Shown piece after piece: positions 51,553 through 60,003 of a DNA stretch of 64,000 bases. The first letter of the stretch is position 1; each line of letters begins with the position of its first letter. The notes below the pieces were generated by a model. The model was not told the origin of the DNA, searched no databases, and worked only from the letters and a program-made list of their open reading frames with translations. Source of the DNA: Cohnella luojiensis (GTDB lineage Bacteria > Bacillota > Bacilli > Paenibacillales > Paenibacillaceae); the NCBI RefSeq assembly GCF_004564235.1, contig NZ_SOMN01000006.1, positions 62,001-126,000 on the forward strand, given 5' to 3'. A program made the position numbers and the translations under genes.

Positions 51553-52713
51553 TTACAAGCTAGGCCCGATCCGGTTGATGCTGAATTCCTGATGGCCCAG
51601 CACCTCCGCCTTCGTCCACTTGCCTTCGGCAACCTCGACGATTTCGTCCCAGATTCGGTTGCCGGCTTGCTCCAGCCCCAACTCGCCCGACAGCATACCG
51701 CTGACGTCGACGTCCATGTTGTCTTCCATCAACTTAAACGTGCGCGGATTGCCGGTAATCTTGATGACCGGCACGACGGCCGCTCCCGTCGGCGTTCCTC
51801 TTCCCGTCGTGAAACAGACGATATGCGCGCCTCCAGCGGCCATACCCGATACGCATTCAATGTCGTTGCCTGGAGAGTCCATGAAGTACAGTCCGCCCTC
51901 GGGAATGGATTCGGCGTATTCGATGACGCCTTGAATCGGCGCGACACCGCATTTGCTGATGCAACCGAGCGACTTCTCCTCGATCGTCGTCAGCCCGCCG
52001 GCGATATTGCCGGGACTCGGGTTTCCTCCCCGCATATCTTCGCCCATCCGCTCGATTTCCTTCTCGAATCGGTCCACGATGGAGATGAGCTTATCCGAAG
52101 TCTGCTCGTCCGCGCAACGCTTGGCGAGCAGATGCTCGGCTCCGATGATCTCCGTCGTCTCGCCGATAACGATCGCGCCGCCCGATCCGATTACGTTATC
52201 CGCCGCGTATCCCAACGCAGGATTAGACGAAAGTCCTGACGTCGCGTCCGAACCGCCGCACTTGACCGCCACCTTCAGCTTGCTCAACAGAACGGCAGTC
52301 TTCCTCTGCCGGTCCAATTCCGCCTTCATCCGCTTTGCCAATTCGACTCCGTGCCCGATTGCTTTCACCGAGCCTCCGATCGATTGTATATCGAACATTT
52401 CCACCGGTTTGCCCGTCTCCCGGATCGCATCCGCCAGCGCAACCGGATCTACAACCTCGCAGCCTAAGCTAATGATGATTACGGCGCCCACGTTCGGATT
52501 CCTCCCGGTTCCGGCGAGCACGTCGAACGTGCGGTTCTTGTCGGCGCCGATCTGGCTGCAGCCGTGCTGATGCGGGATCGAAATCGTATCCGGAACCATC
52601 TGCATGATCCGGTTGCACACTTGGTTCGCGCAAATGACGGTCGGAATAATCAATAAATGATTGCGGATGCCGATGTCGCCATTTTCTCTCGCGTATGCCT
52701 CGATAGTTCTCAA
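51553..52713 (-). CDS. UxaA family hydro-lyase, large subunit (altronate/galactarate dehydratase type)
   Basis: A 386-residue protein matching the C-terminal catalytic part of UxaA/GarD dehydratases: GIRNHLLIIPTVICANQV, HQHGCSQIGAD, KCGGSDATSGLSSNPALG and CFTTGRGTPTGAAVVPVIK. These enzymes remove water from sugar acids such as altronate, using Fe or Mn. It starts with ATGA overlapping the small-subunit stop by 4 nt. No uxaB, uxaC or kdgK lies nearby, so the substrate may be a less common sugar acid. Its stop is flush against repeat array 3. Confidence 0.9.
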   Translation of the reverse strand: MRTIEAYARENGDIGIRNHLLIIPTVICANQVCNRIMQMVPDTISIPHQHGCSQIGADKNRTFDVLAGTGRNPNVGAVIIISLGCEVVDPVALADAIRETGKPVEMFDIQSIGGSVKAIGHGVELAKRMKAELDRQRKTAVLLSKLKVAVKCGGSDATSGLSSNPALGYAADNVIGSGGAIVIGETTEIIGAEHLLAKRCADEQTSDKLISIVDRFEKEIERMGEDMRGGNPSPGNIAGGLTTIEEKSLGCISKCGVAPIQGVIEYAESIPEGGLYFMDSPGNDIECVSGMAAGGAHIVCFTTGRGTPTGAAVVPVIKITGNPRTFKLMEDNMDVDVSGMLSGELGLEQAGNRIWDEIVEVAEGKWTKAEVLGHQEFSINRIGPSL

Positions 52714-53036
52714 CTCGTCATCTCCTTCCGCGCTTGGTCTCCGCGCCCGCGAATGCCTTCGATATTATGAACGTGAACATGGCTGCCCGCATCGATAACC
52801 CTAGTCGATCTGCCGATGACTTCCGCGTATTTGCGGATTTCTTCGCCTTCCCCGATCCGAACGACGGCGAACTTATGTCCGAACGCCACGGGTTCAAGAA
52901 GCAGCAACGTTCGGCTTTCCGCGCCGACGTTGAACCGAACTAATTCCCCGGCGGTCATATCCCTAAGCGCGGTGGCAACATGATCTTGTTCGTTCATTAC
53001 GATCGCATCCGACTTCGCCGTGATTTCATGCGACAT
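52710..53036 (-). CDS. UxaA family small subunit (SAF domain)
   Basis: A 108-residue SAF-domain protein, the N-terminal part of altronate dehydratase as a separate gene. It shows DHVATALRDMTAGELVRF, FGHKFAVVRIGEGEEIRKY and the ending GSHVHVHNIEG, all typical. It pairs with the large subunit, to which it is translationally coupled. Split subunits of this kind are common in Firmicutes. It lies 18 bp after the PhyH-type gene, indicating one operon. Confidence 0.9.
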   Translation of the reverse strand: MSHEITAKSDAIVMNEQDHVATALRDMTAGELVRFNVGAESRTLLLLEPVAFGHKFAVVRIGEGEEIRKYAEVIGRSTRVIDAGSHVHVHNIEGIRGRGDQARKEMTS

Positions 53037-53054
53037 CCCCGTTTCACCGCTTCC

Positions 53055-54464
53055 TTAGAAAGTGCTTGCTTTCGTGGTCGAAGGGCACCACCTAGATTGG
53101 ATCAGCTCGTGCAGCAATACTTCTCTAGCCTGCTCCGTATTGATATATCGCAAAGCTTCGATCGCGTGGCCTTGTACGTAGCGGTTGTCGTCTTCGAGCG
53201 CTTCGGCCAAATGCGGAACCGCAGCCTCTGCGGCAGGCCCGAGCTTGATCAAGGAAAGTCCAGCGGTAAACCGAACCTGGGCATCCGCGTCCTTCAGACA
53301 TGCGATAAGCCCCTCCACCGTTGCTTCCTTCGCTGCTTTACCGATCATGCCAAGCGAATCCGCGATCGTACGGCGAACCCTCGGCGGCTGACTTCCGAGC
53401 ATCGATACGAGCTTAGGCGCTACTTCCCCGGCGTAATGCCGAAGCTCGCCGAGCGCGAACGCGGCATGGTTAACCGTATGCTCTTTCTCGTCTTCCAACG
53501 CTCGAGACAACCCCGCGACCGCATCGTTTCCGCAAGCCGACAACCCGTAAGCGGCTAATAATGAGGCTTGTTTATTCGCTCCGCTAAGCGTATCCAATAA
53601 GACGTCCCGACCCGCATCACCGTAAGCAGCCAGCCGGTAAGCGGCATTCAGCGCAACGCGTTCATCGGATTCCGTTAACTTACCGGCTAGCAGCGCAAGC
53701 TTCTCTTTGCTCTCCATGTCCGCGCCGTAACGGAACCCGACCTCTCCGCGCAGCCAGTTCCAAGTGTCTTGCCAACATTCTTCCTGCGGGAATTCCGTCG
53801 CCAAAGCCGTATCGGGAACGGACCATTCGCTGCCCCCGTAATTCCATGAAGGCACGGATGGCGCAACCGTTCTCATAAACTCGAACTTCAACATATAACG
53901 GGGTTTCCCAATCAGGTTTCTCGTCGACCGGTGCCAAATATCATAGTGAATGAGCACGAATGTGCCCGCTTCCCCGTTCGCCGTCACTTCTTCGTCTGGA
54001 TCATCCGTGCCGAACGTGCGAGTTTCGTAAAGATGACTTCCCGGAAATACGCCCGTAGGTCCAAGTTCAACCGGAGTATCCTGCGGAAAGTACATGATCA
54101 TCGCCCACCAAGGATGATGGTTGCGAATGCGATCGTAGCCCCAATAGCTGTCTTTATGCCAACCGCCCGCCGTAGGTAACGCATTATAATGGCAATGTCT
54201 GTGCGTGTGCATCAGATAATTCGGTCCAAGCACGCTCGTTAACGCTCCGGTAATGACGGGATGCTCGAACACCTTCTGAAGCTCGCGGATTCTCGGCAAA
54301 ATGTTGTTGCCGAGATTGCCTTCTTCTTCATGTACCTGATTCATGCGTTCGAGCAGCCGGGAATGAAATTCCTTCGAGAAATCCGTCTTGAGCAATAACA
54401 CTCCGTCTACGATAAACCTTTTCATTTGCTCATCCGTCAATAATTGCGGTTCCCTTGTTTTCAT
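53055..54464 (-). CDS. Phytanoyl-CoA dioxygenase-like enzyme with C-terminal HEAT repeats
   Basis: A 469-residue protein. Residues 1-240 form a PhyH-type Fe(II)/2-oxoglutarate dioxygenase with the metal triad H103-x-D105 (WHKDSYW) and H178 (WHRSTRN), and a 2-oxoglutarate-binding Arg probably at 182 or 189. Residues about 255-460 are HEAT/PBS-lyase repeats (VALNAAYRLAAYGDAG, HTVNHAAFALGELRHYA, VQGHAIEALRYI). Usual PhyH proteins are about 260-300 residues, so the repeats are an extension likely used for protein contact. It heads the operon with the UxaA pair and is divergent from an AraC regulator. It may hydroxylate a small sugar-like compound; the substrate is unknown. Confidence 0.88.
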   Translation of the reverse strand: MKTREPQLLTDEQMKRFIVDGVLLLKTDFSKEFHSRLLERMNQVHEEEGNLGNNILPRIRELQKVFEHPVITGALTSVLGPNYLMHTHRHCHYNALPTAGGWHKDSYWGYDRIRNHHPWWAMIMYFPQDTPVELGPTGVFPGSHLYETRTFGTDDPDEEVTANGEAGTFVLIHYDIWHRSTRNLIGKPRYMLKFEFMRTVAPSVPSWNYGGSEWSVPDTALATEFPQEECWQDTWNWLRGEVGFRYGADMESKEKLALLAGKLTESDERVALNAAYRLAAYGDAGRDVLLDTLSGANKQASLLAAYGLSACGNDAVAGLSRALEDEKEHTVNHAAFALGELRHYAGEVAPKLVSMLGSQPPRVRRTIADSLGMIGKAAKEATVEGLIACLKDADAQVRFTAGLSLIKLGPAAEAAVPHLAEALEDDNRYVQGHAIEALRYINTEQAREVLLHELIQSRWCPSTTKASTF

Positions 54465-54649
54465 TGCGTTTTTTCCTCCTCTATGTCGGTAAGTTCATTA
54501 TAGTGAAGGGTCAACCCGCCGAAAATGGAAGAAGCTAAGAATGAAGGGTACAAAACTCAGCATACACAATGCGGGTGCGATCCTTTAGAATAGAATCGAT
54601 AAGAGACAACCCCCCGGAACGATATAACGGGGAAAGCGTAGGTGAACTG

Positions 54650-55480
54650 ATGACTTCCAGCAAGAGCGAACAGGCGATTTCCGATTTGCTTCATAACCTT
54701 CAGATCGACGTAACCTCTGCGCACCGGACGCAATGCACCTCCAATTGGCGGGATATCGACTATTCGCCCGATTACAATAAGTTCTATTTCATTCTTGACG
54801 GAGAAGGGTGGATCCGCGTCGACGACCAACAAATCCGTCCGCGTCCGGGCCAGCTTTGCTTCATGCCGGCGTATACGAATCAAGGCTATTCCGCCATTAG
54901 CGATAAGCCCTTCCTGAAATACTGGTGCCACTTCACGACAAGGGCGGGAGCGTTCGACTTGTTCCAGTGGATCGGCGTACCGTACTGCATCGATATCCAA
55001 GACAAAGAGCGGATGTCCCGGTTATTCGAACAATTGGTCGAACCGCAAGGAAATTCCGCTCTCGTTACCCTCATTCGGCAGAAAGCCGTTATGCTTGAAA
55101 TATTGGCGACTTTTCTAGAACATGTGCCCGTACGTATTCTTCAGCACCGAAGCGAAGAAATTAACAGGCTGAACATCATTCACGATTACGTTGACAAACA
55201 TCTTCATTTGAGCGTCAGCGTCGATGAATTGGCAGCTCTTCTTCACCTGCATCCGAATTATTTCATCGCTTATTTCAAGAAACGCTTCGGCATCTCCCCG
55301 CACAAATACGTAAACCGCAAAAGGATGGAAAAAGCGAAGACTTTATTGATGACGACCGCCCTTAGCATAAAGGAAGTCGCCGCTCTCACGGGGTTCGCCG
55401 ATACGAATCATTTCACGAAGTTTTTCCGCAAAGAAACGGGCTTCAGTCCGACCGAGTTTCGCGGGATTTACGCATCATAA
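54650..55480 (+). CDS. AraC family regulator, divergent from PhyH-UxaA operon
   Basis: A 276-residue regulator. The cupin sensor has YNKFYFILDGEGWIRVDDQ and RPGQLCFMPAYTNQGYS. The C-terminal DNA-binding domain has VSVDELAALLHLHPNYFIAY and LSIKEVAALTGFADTNHFTK, ending TGFSPTEFR. The ATG at 54650 has AGGTG 7 nt upstream; a frame 27 codons longer is open but would begin inside the promoter. It probably senses the compound handled by the divergent PhyH-UxaA operon. Confidence 0.92.
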   Translation: MTSSKSEQAISDLLHNLQIDVTSAHRTQCTSNWRDIDYSPDYNKFYFILDGEGWIRVDDQQIRPRPGQLCFMPAYTNQGYSAISDKPFLKYWCHFTTRAGAFDLFQWIGVPYCIDIQDKERMSRLFEQLVEPQGNSALVTLIRQKAVMLEILATFLEHVPVRILQHRSEEINRLNIIHDYVDKHLHLSVSVDELAALLHLHPNYFIAYFKKRFGISPHKYVNRKRMEKAKTLLMTTALSIKEVAALTGFADTNHFTKFFRKETGFSPTEFRGIYAS

Positions 55481-55482
55481 GC

Positions 55483-55521
55483 AAAAACCCGGATTTCGCA
55501 TTGAAATGCGAAGCCCGGGTT
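55483..55521. terminator. Bidirectional terminator between AraC gene and unknown gene
   Basis: Outer stem AACCCGG (55486-55492) with CCGGGTT (55515-55521) and inner stem TTCGCAT (55495-55501) with ATGCGAA (55506-55512), split by a 2-nt internal loop. Five T's follow on the minus strand, only TTCTGG on the plus. It best serves the leftward gene at 55530. Confidence 0.75.
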
Positions 55522-55529
55522 CTGGCAGT

Positions 55530-56054
55530 TTAATCGCCGGCCGAATCCCATCGGCTGCGATATTGTTCCAATCTCGGATGAAGCACCTTGGGCTCTTCCG
55601 TTATCAGTAATCGAATTTTTGCAATCCAGTCTTCGAAGGAAGAAAAAGAAGCGAACAGGTTTGCCATTTCGGGTGCGACGAAAATAAAATGAGGGGCGGC
55701 TAACGATTCCGTCAAATGACGAAGCGCCGAATCGATCGGAGTATACTTTTTTCTCTTCCCTTCCCAACCATCGATTGCAATCTCGTCGCGTTGTCGTTCC
55801 CGCTTCCAATCCTGAAGTCGTTTTTCCCGCTTGTAATAGGGACTTATCGGCTCCTTCGACATCCTCCTCATGGTTTCCTCATGTATCGGATACAGCACAA
55901 GCTTCTCAAATGAGCGCGAAACCGCAATCTCCGCCGCGAGATCCAGTTCCTCATCCGTCGTCCGTTCAAAAGAATCATAGTAGATCAACGTGCCTTTTTC
56001 TCGTTCAACCGGCAGCTCATAGCCGTACGGAACGCTTTGTACCGTTCTATGCAT
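55530..56054 (-). CDS. Unrecognised soluble protein, 174 residues
   Basis: I do not recognise a family. The protein is highly charged, has no signal peptide or membrane helix and starts MHRTVQSVPYGYELPVE. It shows GTLIYYDSFERTTDEELDLA and SFEKLVLYPIHEETMRRM, which read like an alternation of beta strands and amphipathic helices; the pattern hints at a nucleotidyltransferase-like or Rossmann-like domain but no motif proves it. A basic stretch (KREKRLQDWKRERQRDE) lies mid-protein. The ATG at 56054 has GGGGAGAAGG directly upstream. It is the last of a leftward run after an MFS transporter and ends at a good terminator, so it is a real gene. Confidence 0.7.
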   Translation of the reverse strand: MHRTVQSVPYGYELPVEREKGTLIYYDSFERTTDEELDLAAEIAVSRSFEKLVLYPIHEETMRRMSKEPISPYYKREKRLQDWKRERQRDEIAIDGWEGKRKKYTPIDSALRHLTESLAAPHFIFVAPEMANLFASFSSFEDWIAKIRLLITEEPKVLHPRLEQYRSRWDSAGD

Positions 56055-56103
56055 ACCCTTCTCCCCTTTAGGAAACATTTGGGACTATCATTCCCTACAT
56101 CCG

Positions 56104-57279
56104 TTAAAGAATCCGTTGGGACCGGAACAGGATCCCGAGCAAGGAAAACAGCAAGAAAGCCCCTCCCAACAAAAAGAATATACTGTGCGTTGAAACATAG
56201 CGGATGCCGTATCCCCCAAGGCTTGGGCCGAGAATGCTGCCTATGCTGAAATGAATGGACGCGATTACGTTGGCGGCTGGCATGATGGCCCGAGGCAAAA
56301 TATCCGCAACGAACGCAAGGCCAAGCGAATAGAAGGATCCTACCAATCCTCCTGCCAAAGCGAACAGGATACATAGGAATATCACCCGATCTCCCGCAAA
56401 CGGGATCGCGCAGAAGACGAAGGCGCTCGTCAGCCCGCATGCCATCAGAATCGGCTTGCGTCCAATGCGATCGCTCCATATGCCGAGCGGCAACTGAAGA
56501 ATAAGGCCGCCGATTCCGAAACTTAGCAGCAACAGGGATATCCACTCCTGGTTCAGCCCAATGCGCAGTCCGTATAAAGGAAAACTGCTATTCATAGAAG
56601 CTTCCATGAGACCGTAGAGCAAAGCCGGGATGAGGCCAAACCAAGCAAGACGATAGGTTCTGACGAATCTATTCTCGGCAGATACGCTTCTTGCTGAACG
56701 TTCCGGGGTTTCATTCGGCAATCGGAAAACGAGCTGAAGAACGGCTATAAAGAATAAGCCGGTTACCACGAACGGAACCGCCTCGCCAAACGGAAGCAGA
56801 TTAATGCCGAGGGGACCCACGCTAAAGCCAACCCCATACGCCATCCCGTACAAGGATATGTATCTCCCTCTTCGGTCTGCCGGGCTGGAGCTTACGATCC
56901 AGAGTTGGGTCGCGTAATGCAAGGAGCTGTCGCCAACGCCGACGAGCAGCCGAAGGACGAACCATAATTCCAGCGATTGATTCAGCGGAAACAGCAGCAT
57001 GGAAACCGTTACCAATGAGATCCCGGCTATAATGACCTTCTTGTATCCGAACCGAACGACCGGTTTCTCGATAAAAAACATCGTGCAGAAAACGCCGATA
57101 TATAACGCGGTTGAATTGATTCCGTTCAGATCAGACGAAATACCGGAACGTTCCAGCATGATCGATAATAACGGAAGCAGAAGACCTTGGCTCATCCCCG
57201 CTACGACAACGACCAGCAACAAGGAGATGAACCGATAACGGAATGAAACGGAAGTAAGCGAAGTGTTGCCGACTAGCAA
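56104..57279 (-). CDS. MFS family transporter
   Basis: A 391-residue membrane protein with twelve predicted helices. The MFS loop 2-3 motif appears as EKPVVRFGYKKVII and is repeated in the second half as GIWSDRIGRKPILMA. It resembles drug or sugar exporters of the YfmO/YttB kind. The start is a TTG at 57279 with GAGAGG about 8 nt upstream. It lies 38 bp after the MocR regulator stop and may be co-transcribed with it. The substrate is not predictable. Confidence 0.9.
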   Translation of the reverse strand: MLVGNTSLTSVSFRYRFISLLLVVVVAGMSQGLLLPLLSIMLERSGISSDLNGINSTALYIGVFCTMFFIEKPVVRFGYKKVIIAGISLVTVSMLLFPLNQSLELWFVLRLLVGVGDSSLHYATQLWIVSSSPADRRGRYISLYGMAYGVGFSVGPLGINLLPFGEAVPFVVTGLFFIAVLQLVFRLPNETPERSARSVSAENRFVRTYRLAWFGLIPALLYGLMEASMNSSFPLYGLRIGLNQEWISLLLLSFGIGGLILQLPLGIWSDRIGRKPILMACGLTSAFVFCAIPFAGDRVIFLCILFALAGGLVGSFYSLGLAFVADILPRAIMPAANVIASIHFSIGSILGPSLGGYGIRYVSTHSIFFLLGGAFLLFSLLGILFRSQRIL

Positions 57280-57317
57280 GTATAAAACCTCTCTTTGCAG
57301 TTACATGATGATTTTCC

Positions 57318-58739
57318 TTATCGACGGGCTATGTCCGCCAAACGCTTGACTCCATCCCTTAATTGTCCTTCACTGACGAAGGAATAGCTTAATCGAATCC
57401 ACGACGTCATCTCCCCTAGCGGATCGCAAATTGTACCGGGGACAAAGGAGATGGATTGCCGAAGGCACTCGTTCAGCAAGGCTTCGACGGATAACGATTC
57501 GGGCAGTTGCAGCCAAAGATTTAGACCGCCTTGCGGAGTGACCCATTTCCAGTCCGTTGCCGCCAACTCTTCTTCGACGATGTCTTTCCGCATATGAAGT
57601 GCCGTGCGCAGCTTCTCTATATGTTGCCTCATCCGCTCCGATTCGAAATAATGGAGGAAAATTTTCTGATTGACGAGCGGCGTTCCGTTATCGGCTAGCG
57701 ATTTGGCGGTGATAAGAGGTTGGAGTACGGCTTGGCGAGCCGCGACCGCGCAAATACGCAAGCCCGGAGCGACATATTTACTAAAGCCTCTCAAGTACAC
57801 CACCCAACCATCCGTATCGTAAGTGAACAAAGGCGGTGGAGGCGGTCCGTCGAAATAGATATCGTGAAACGCGTCGTCTTCGATCAATAGGCAGCGGTAA
57901 CGTTCGGCCAGCTCGACCAGACGTTTGCGTTGAGAAGACGGAACCGTATATCCTGTCGGATTGTGAAAGGTAGGATTCATATAAAAAAGCCGAGGTTTAT
58001 GAGTTCTCATCAAGTTTTCGACTTGCTCCAGATCATATCCGTCAGGTTGGATGTCGACCGAATGAAACCTTGCGCCCTGCTGGCGGAAAATATCGATAGC
58101 CGCGCTATAGGTAGGCCTTTCCACCAAGATGGCATCCATCGGCCTTACGAACGTACGGGAGATCAGGTCTATGGCTTGCTGCGCCCCCGATGTGATCAAT
58201 AGCTCGCTTGCGGTCAATTGAGTCCGCAACTCACCGACCAAATAACGGCCGAGCGTTTCGCGCAACTCCGCGTCTCCTTGCGGAGTTGAGTACGTGCCCA
58301 TTAGTTTCGGGTAAATATCGAAGACCTTTTTCACGTAATCCGACAGGAATAAATTCGGCAATAAATTCGGATCTATGAGCGCCTGGGAAAATTGATATAC
58401 GACCGGAATCTGTTGAATGTCGTTCATGCTGTTCTTTAAGTGCACGGACGCGGATAGGGGACGGTTCCCCTCATGTCCGACCGGGAAATGCTCCTGATTT
58501 CCAGAGCTTACGTAGTAACCGGATTTCTCCTTTACGTATGCCTTTCTGTCCTGCTTAAGCAATTGATAAGCCCGGAATACGGTTAACCGATTCATCCGCA
58601 ATTGCTCGGAGAGCAGCCGTATCGAAGGAAGCTTATCATGGGGCTTCCATTCGCCGCGTTCGATCCGGGTGACGATGTGATCGTAGACTTGCCTAAAAAG
58701 CCGTTTGCCCTCATCCGTGGTTCTCGGCGCATTTTTCAT
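57318..58739 (-). CDS. MocR-type regulator (GntR helix-turn-helix plus aminotransferase-like domain)
   Basis: A 473-residue fusion. The N-terminal GntR winged helix (VYDHIVTRIERGEWKPHDKL, LRMNRLTVFRAYQLLKQD) is joined by a linker to a fold-type-I aminotransferase-like domain. That domain has YMNPTFHNPTGYTV, EDDAFHDIYFDG and the PLP lysine in LRGFSKYVAPGLR. MocR proteins bind PLP and often an amino compound, then activate a divergent gene. A strong AGGAGG lies before the ATG. It is divergent from an EamA transporter over a 117-bp region that contains direct repeats, its likely binding sites. Confidence 0.94.
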   Translation of the reverse strand: MKNAPRTTDEGKRLFRQVYDHIVTRIERGEWKPHDKLPSIRLLSEQLRMNRLTVFRAYQLLKQDRKAYVKEKSGYYVSSGNQEHFPVGHEGNRPLSASVHLKNSMNDIQQIPVVYQFSQALIDPNLLPNLFLSDYVKKVFDIYPKLMGTYSTPQGDAELRETLGRYLVGELRTQLTASELLITSGAQQAIDLISRTFVRPMDAILVERPTYSAAIDIFRQQGARFHSVDIQPDGYDLEQVENLMRTHKPRLFYMNPTFHNPTGYTVPSSQRKRLVELAERYRCLLIEDDAFHDIYFDGPPPPPLFTYDTDGWVVYLRGFSKYVAPGLRICAVAARQAVLQPLITAKSLADNGTPLVNQKIFLHYFESERMRQHIEKLRTALHMRKDIVEEELAATDWKWVTPQGGLNLWLQLPESLSVEALLNECLRQSISFVPGTICDPLGEMTSWIRLSYSFVSEGQLRDGVKRLADIARR

Positions 58740-58786
58740 GTCTACCCCCCCCTCCTTTTTAGTTCAATTGTACACTATAACCGTTC

Positions 58787-58834
58787 CATCTGTTCTACTA
58801 AATAGCATCTGTTCTGTTCTTCTCCTTGTATGAT
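58787..58834 (+). promoter_or_regulatory. MocR-type direct repeats and -10 upstream of the EamA gene
   Basis: CATCTGTTCT occurs twice, at 58787-58796 and 58806-58815, 19 bp apart, on the same strand. A -10-like TATGAT follows at 58829-58834 with no good -35. Direct repeats before a -35-less promoter are usual for MocR activators such as PdxR and GabR. Confidence 0.55.
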
Positions 58835-58856
58835 ACCTACACAGGGGTGAACAGAC

Positions 58857-59789
58857 ATGATTATCGTAAACTATTTGCTGATGTGTCTCATTTTCGGAAC
58901 GACTTTTCTGGCTATTAAGGTCGGGATCGACGCTTCTTCTCCGCCGTTCTTCTCGGCAGGGATTCGGTTTTTCGTCGCAGGCTTGATCTTGTTTATTTGG
59001 ATGGTTTGGAAAAGAAAAGCCTCATTCTCCCTGCTCATTCGCAAAGAAATGCTTATTACGGGAATTTGTTTGACGTTCGGTACATTTGCCGGGTTGTACT
59101 GGGGAGAACAATATGTTTCTTCCGGTATCGCCGCCGTGTTATCGGCAACGGGTCCGCTCATGATTCTCGTGTTTCAGGCCGTCTTCCAACGGCAACGGAC
59201 GACTGCCCTCTCTTCGATTGGCTGCATTATCGGTTTTACCGGCGTCGTCATGCTGCTTCTCCCGAACCTAACTTTATCCGCGGGCTTGGTCTGGGTAATG
59301 GGCTGCGTGGTCATCCTGATCGGCGAAATGTTCTATTCGGCGGGTGCTTTGTATTCCACAAAGGTCATTAAGCGCTACCCGGCCGCATCGCCTATTGCTC
59401 TAAATGCGGCCCAGATGATGTACGGCGGATTGCTGTTGCTTATCCTGTCCGCGTTTACCGAGCGGGTGCACTTCAACGGTCTAATGACGACGGAGGCGAT
59501 CGGATCGCTTTTCTATTTGATTGTCATCGGCTCAATGGTCGGACACAGCCTGTTCTATTGGCTCGTCGCTAAGACAAATCCCGTCTTTCCGTCGACTTGG
59601 CTCTATATCTCGCCGCTAATTGCTCTTGCGGTAGGCGTGATGTTCTATCGCGAGACGATCACCTGGCTCTCCGTCATCGGCGTCGTTACGATTCTCTTTG
59701 GCACGCTGCTCACCAATATAAACAGCTTAAAGCAATTGATCCGACGGCGAAAAGCATCAACCTCTATGATCGTTCGGAAACACGCCTAA
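58857..59789 (+). CDS. EamA/DMT family transporter
   Basis: A 310-residue membrane protein with ten helices in two EamA units (about 1-140 and 150-290). The landmarks LIFGTTFLAIKVGIDASSPP, AVLSATGPLMILVFQAVF and PLIALAVGVMFYRETITW are typical of the RhaT/YdcZ-like drug/metabolite transporter group. AGGGGTG lies 10 nt before the ATG. It is divergent from the MocR gene and probably its main target; such pairs often export amino acids or vitamin precursors. It is followed by a strong terminator. Confidence 0.92.
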   Translation: MIIVNYLLMCLIFGTTFLAIKVGIDASSPPFFSAGIRFFVAGLILFIWMVWKRKASFSLLIRKEMLITGICLTFGTFAGLYWGEQYVSSGIAAVLSATGPLMILVFQAVFQRQRTTALSSIGCIIGFTGVVMLLLPNLTLSAGLVWVMGCVVILIGEMFYSAGALYSTKVIKRYPAASPIALNAAQMMYGGLLLLILSAFTERVHFNGLMTTEAIGSLFYLIVIGSMVGHSLFYWLVAKTNPVFPSTWLYISPLIALAVGVMFYRETITWLSVIGVVTILFGTLLTNINSLKQLIRRRKASTSMIVRKHA

Positions 59790-59800
59790 ACGAAACCGAA

Positions 59801-59858
59801 GAAGCTGCTCAAAACTACCATGGCCTAGCGCCACAACAGTTTTGAGCAGCTTCTTTTT
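59801..59858 (+). terminator. Rho-independent terminator of the EamA gene
   Basis: GAAGCTGCTCAAAACT (59801-59816) pairs perfectly over 16 bp with 59838-59853, with a 21-nt loop and TTTTT directly after. It lies 11 bp past the stop. Confidence 0.92.
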
Positions 59859-59911
59859 ATATCGATTATAGATTATGCGGGGATGTACTGGAAAAACCAA
59901 TACCATCGGGA

Positions 59912-59940
59912 AGCTTAACGGCACGGCGTGCCGTTAAGCT
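59912..59940. repeat. REP-like palindrome, copy 1
   Basis: AGCTTAACGGCAC-GGC-GTGCCGTTAAGCT: a perfect 13-bp stem and 3-nt loop. It shares the core GGCACGGCGTGCC with copy 2, 54 bp to the right. No T-run follows on either strand. Confidence 0.75.
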
Positions 59941-59965
59941 CGGAGAAACCTGCCCCAACTGGAAG

Positions 59966-59990
59966 AATAGCGGCACGGCGTGCCGCTATT
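59966..59990. repeat. REP-like palindrome, copy 2
   Basis: AATAGCGGCAC-GGC-GTGCCGCTATT: a perfect 11-bp stem with the same core as copy 1. It lies 13 bp past the stop of the leftward GH88 gene and may protect its mRNA end or terminate weakly (CTTCC follows on the minus strand). Confidence 0.75.
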
Positions 59991-60003
59991 ACAAACAAAC
60001 ACC

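Noticed and set aside
51224-51592. A 122-codon frame on the plus strand across array 3
   Set aside because: Frame openness follows from a period divisible by three; there is no ribosome site and it runs into the antisense of uxaA.
51592-52239. A 215-codon plus-strand frame (and another at 51953-52570)
   Set aside because: Both are shadows of the UxaA gene; high-GC third positions keep them open.
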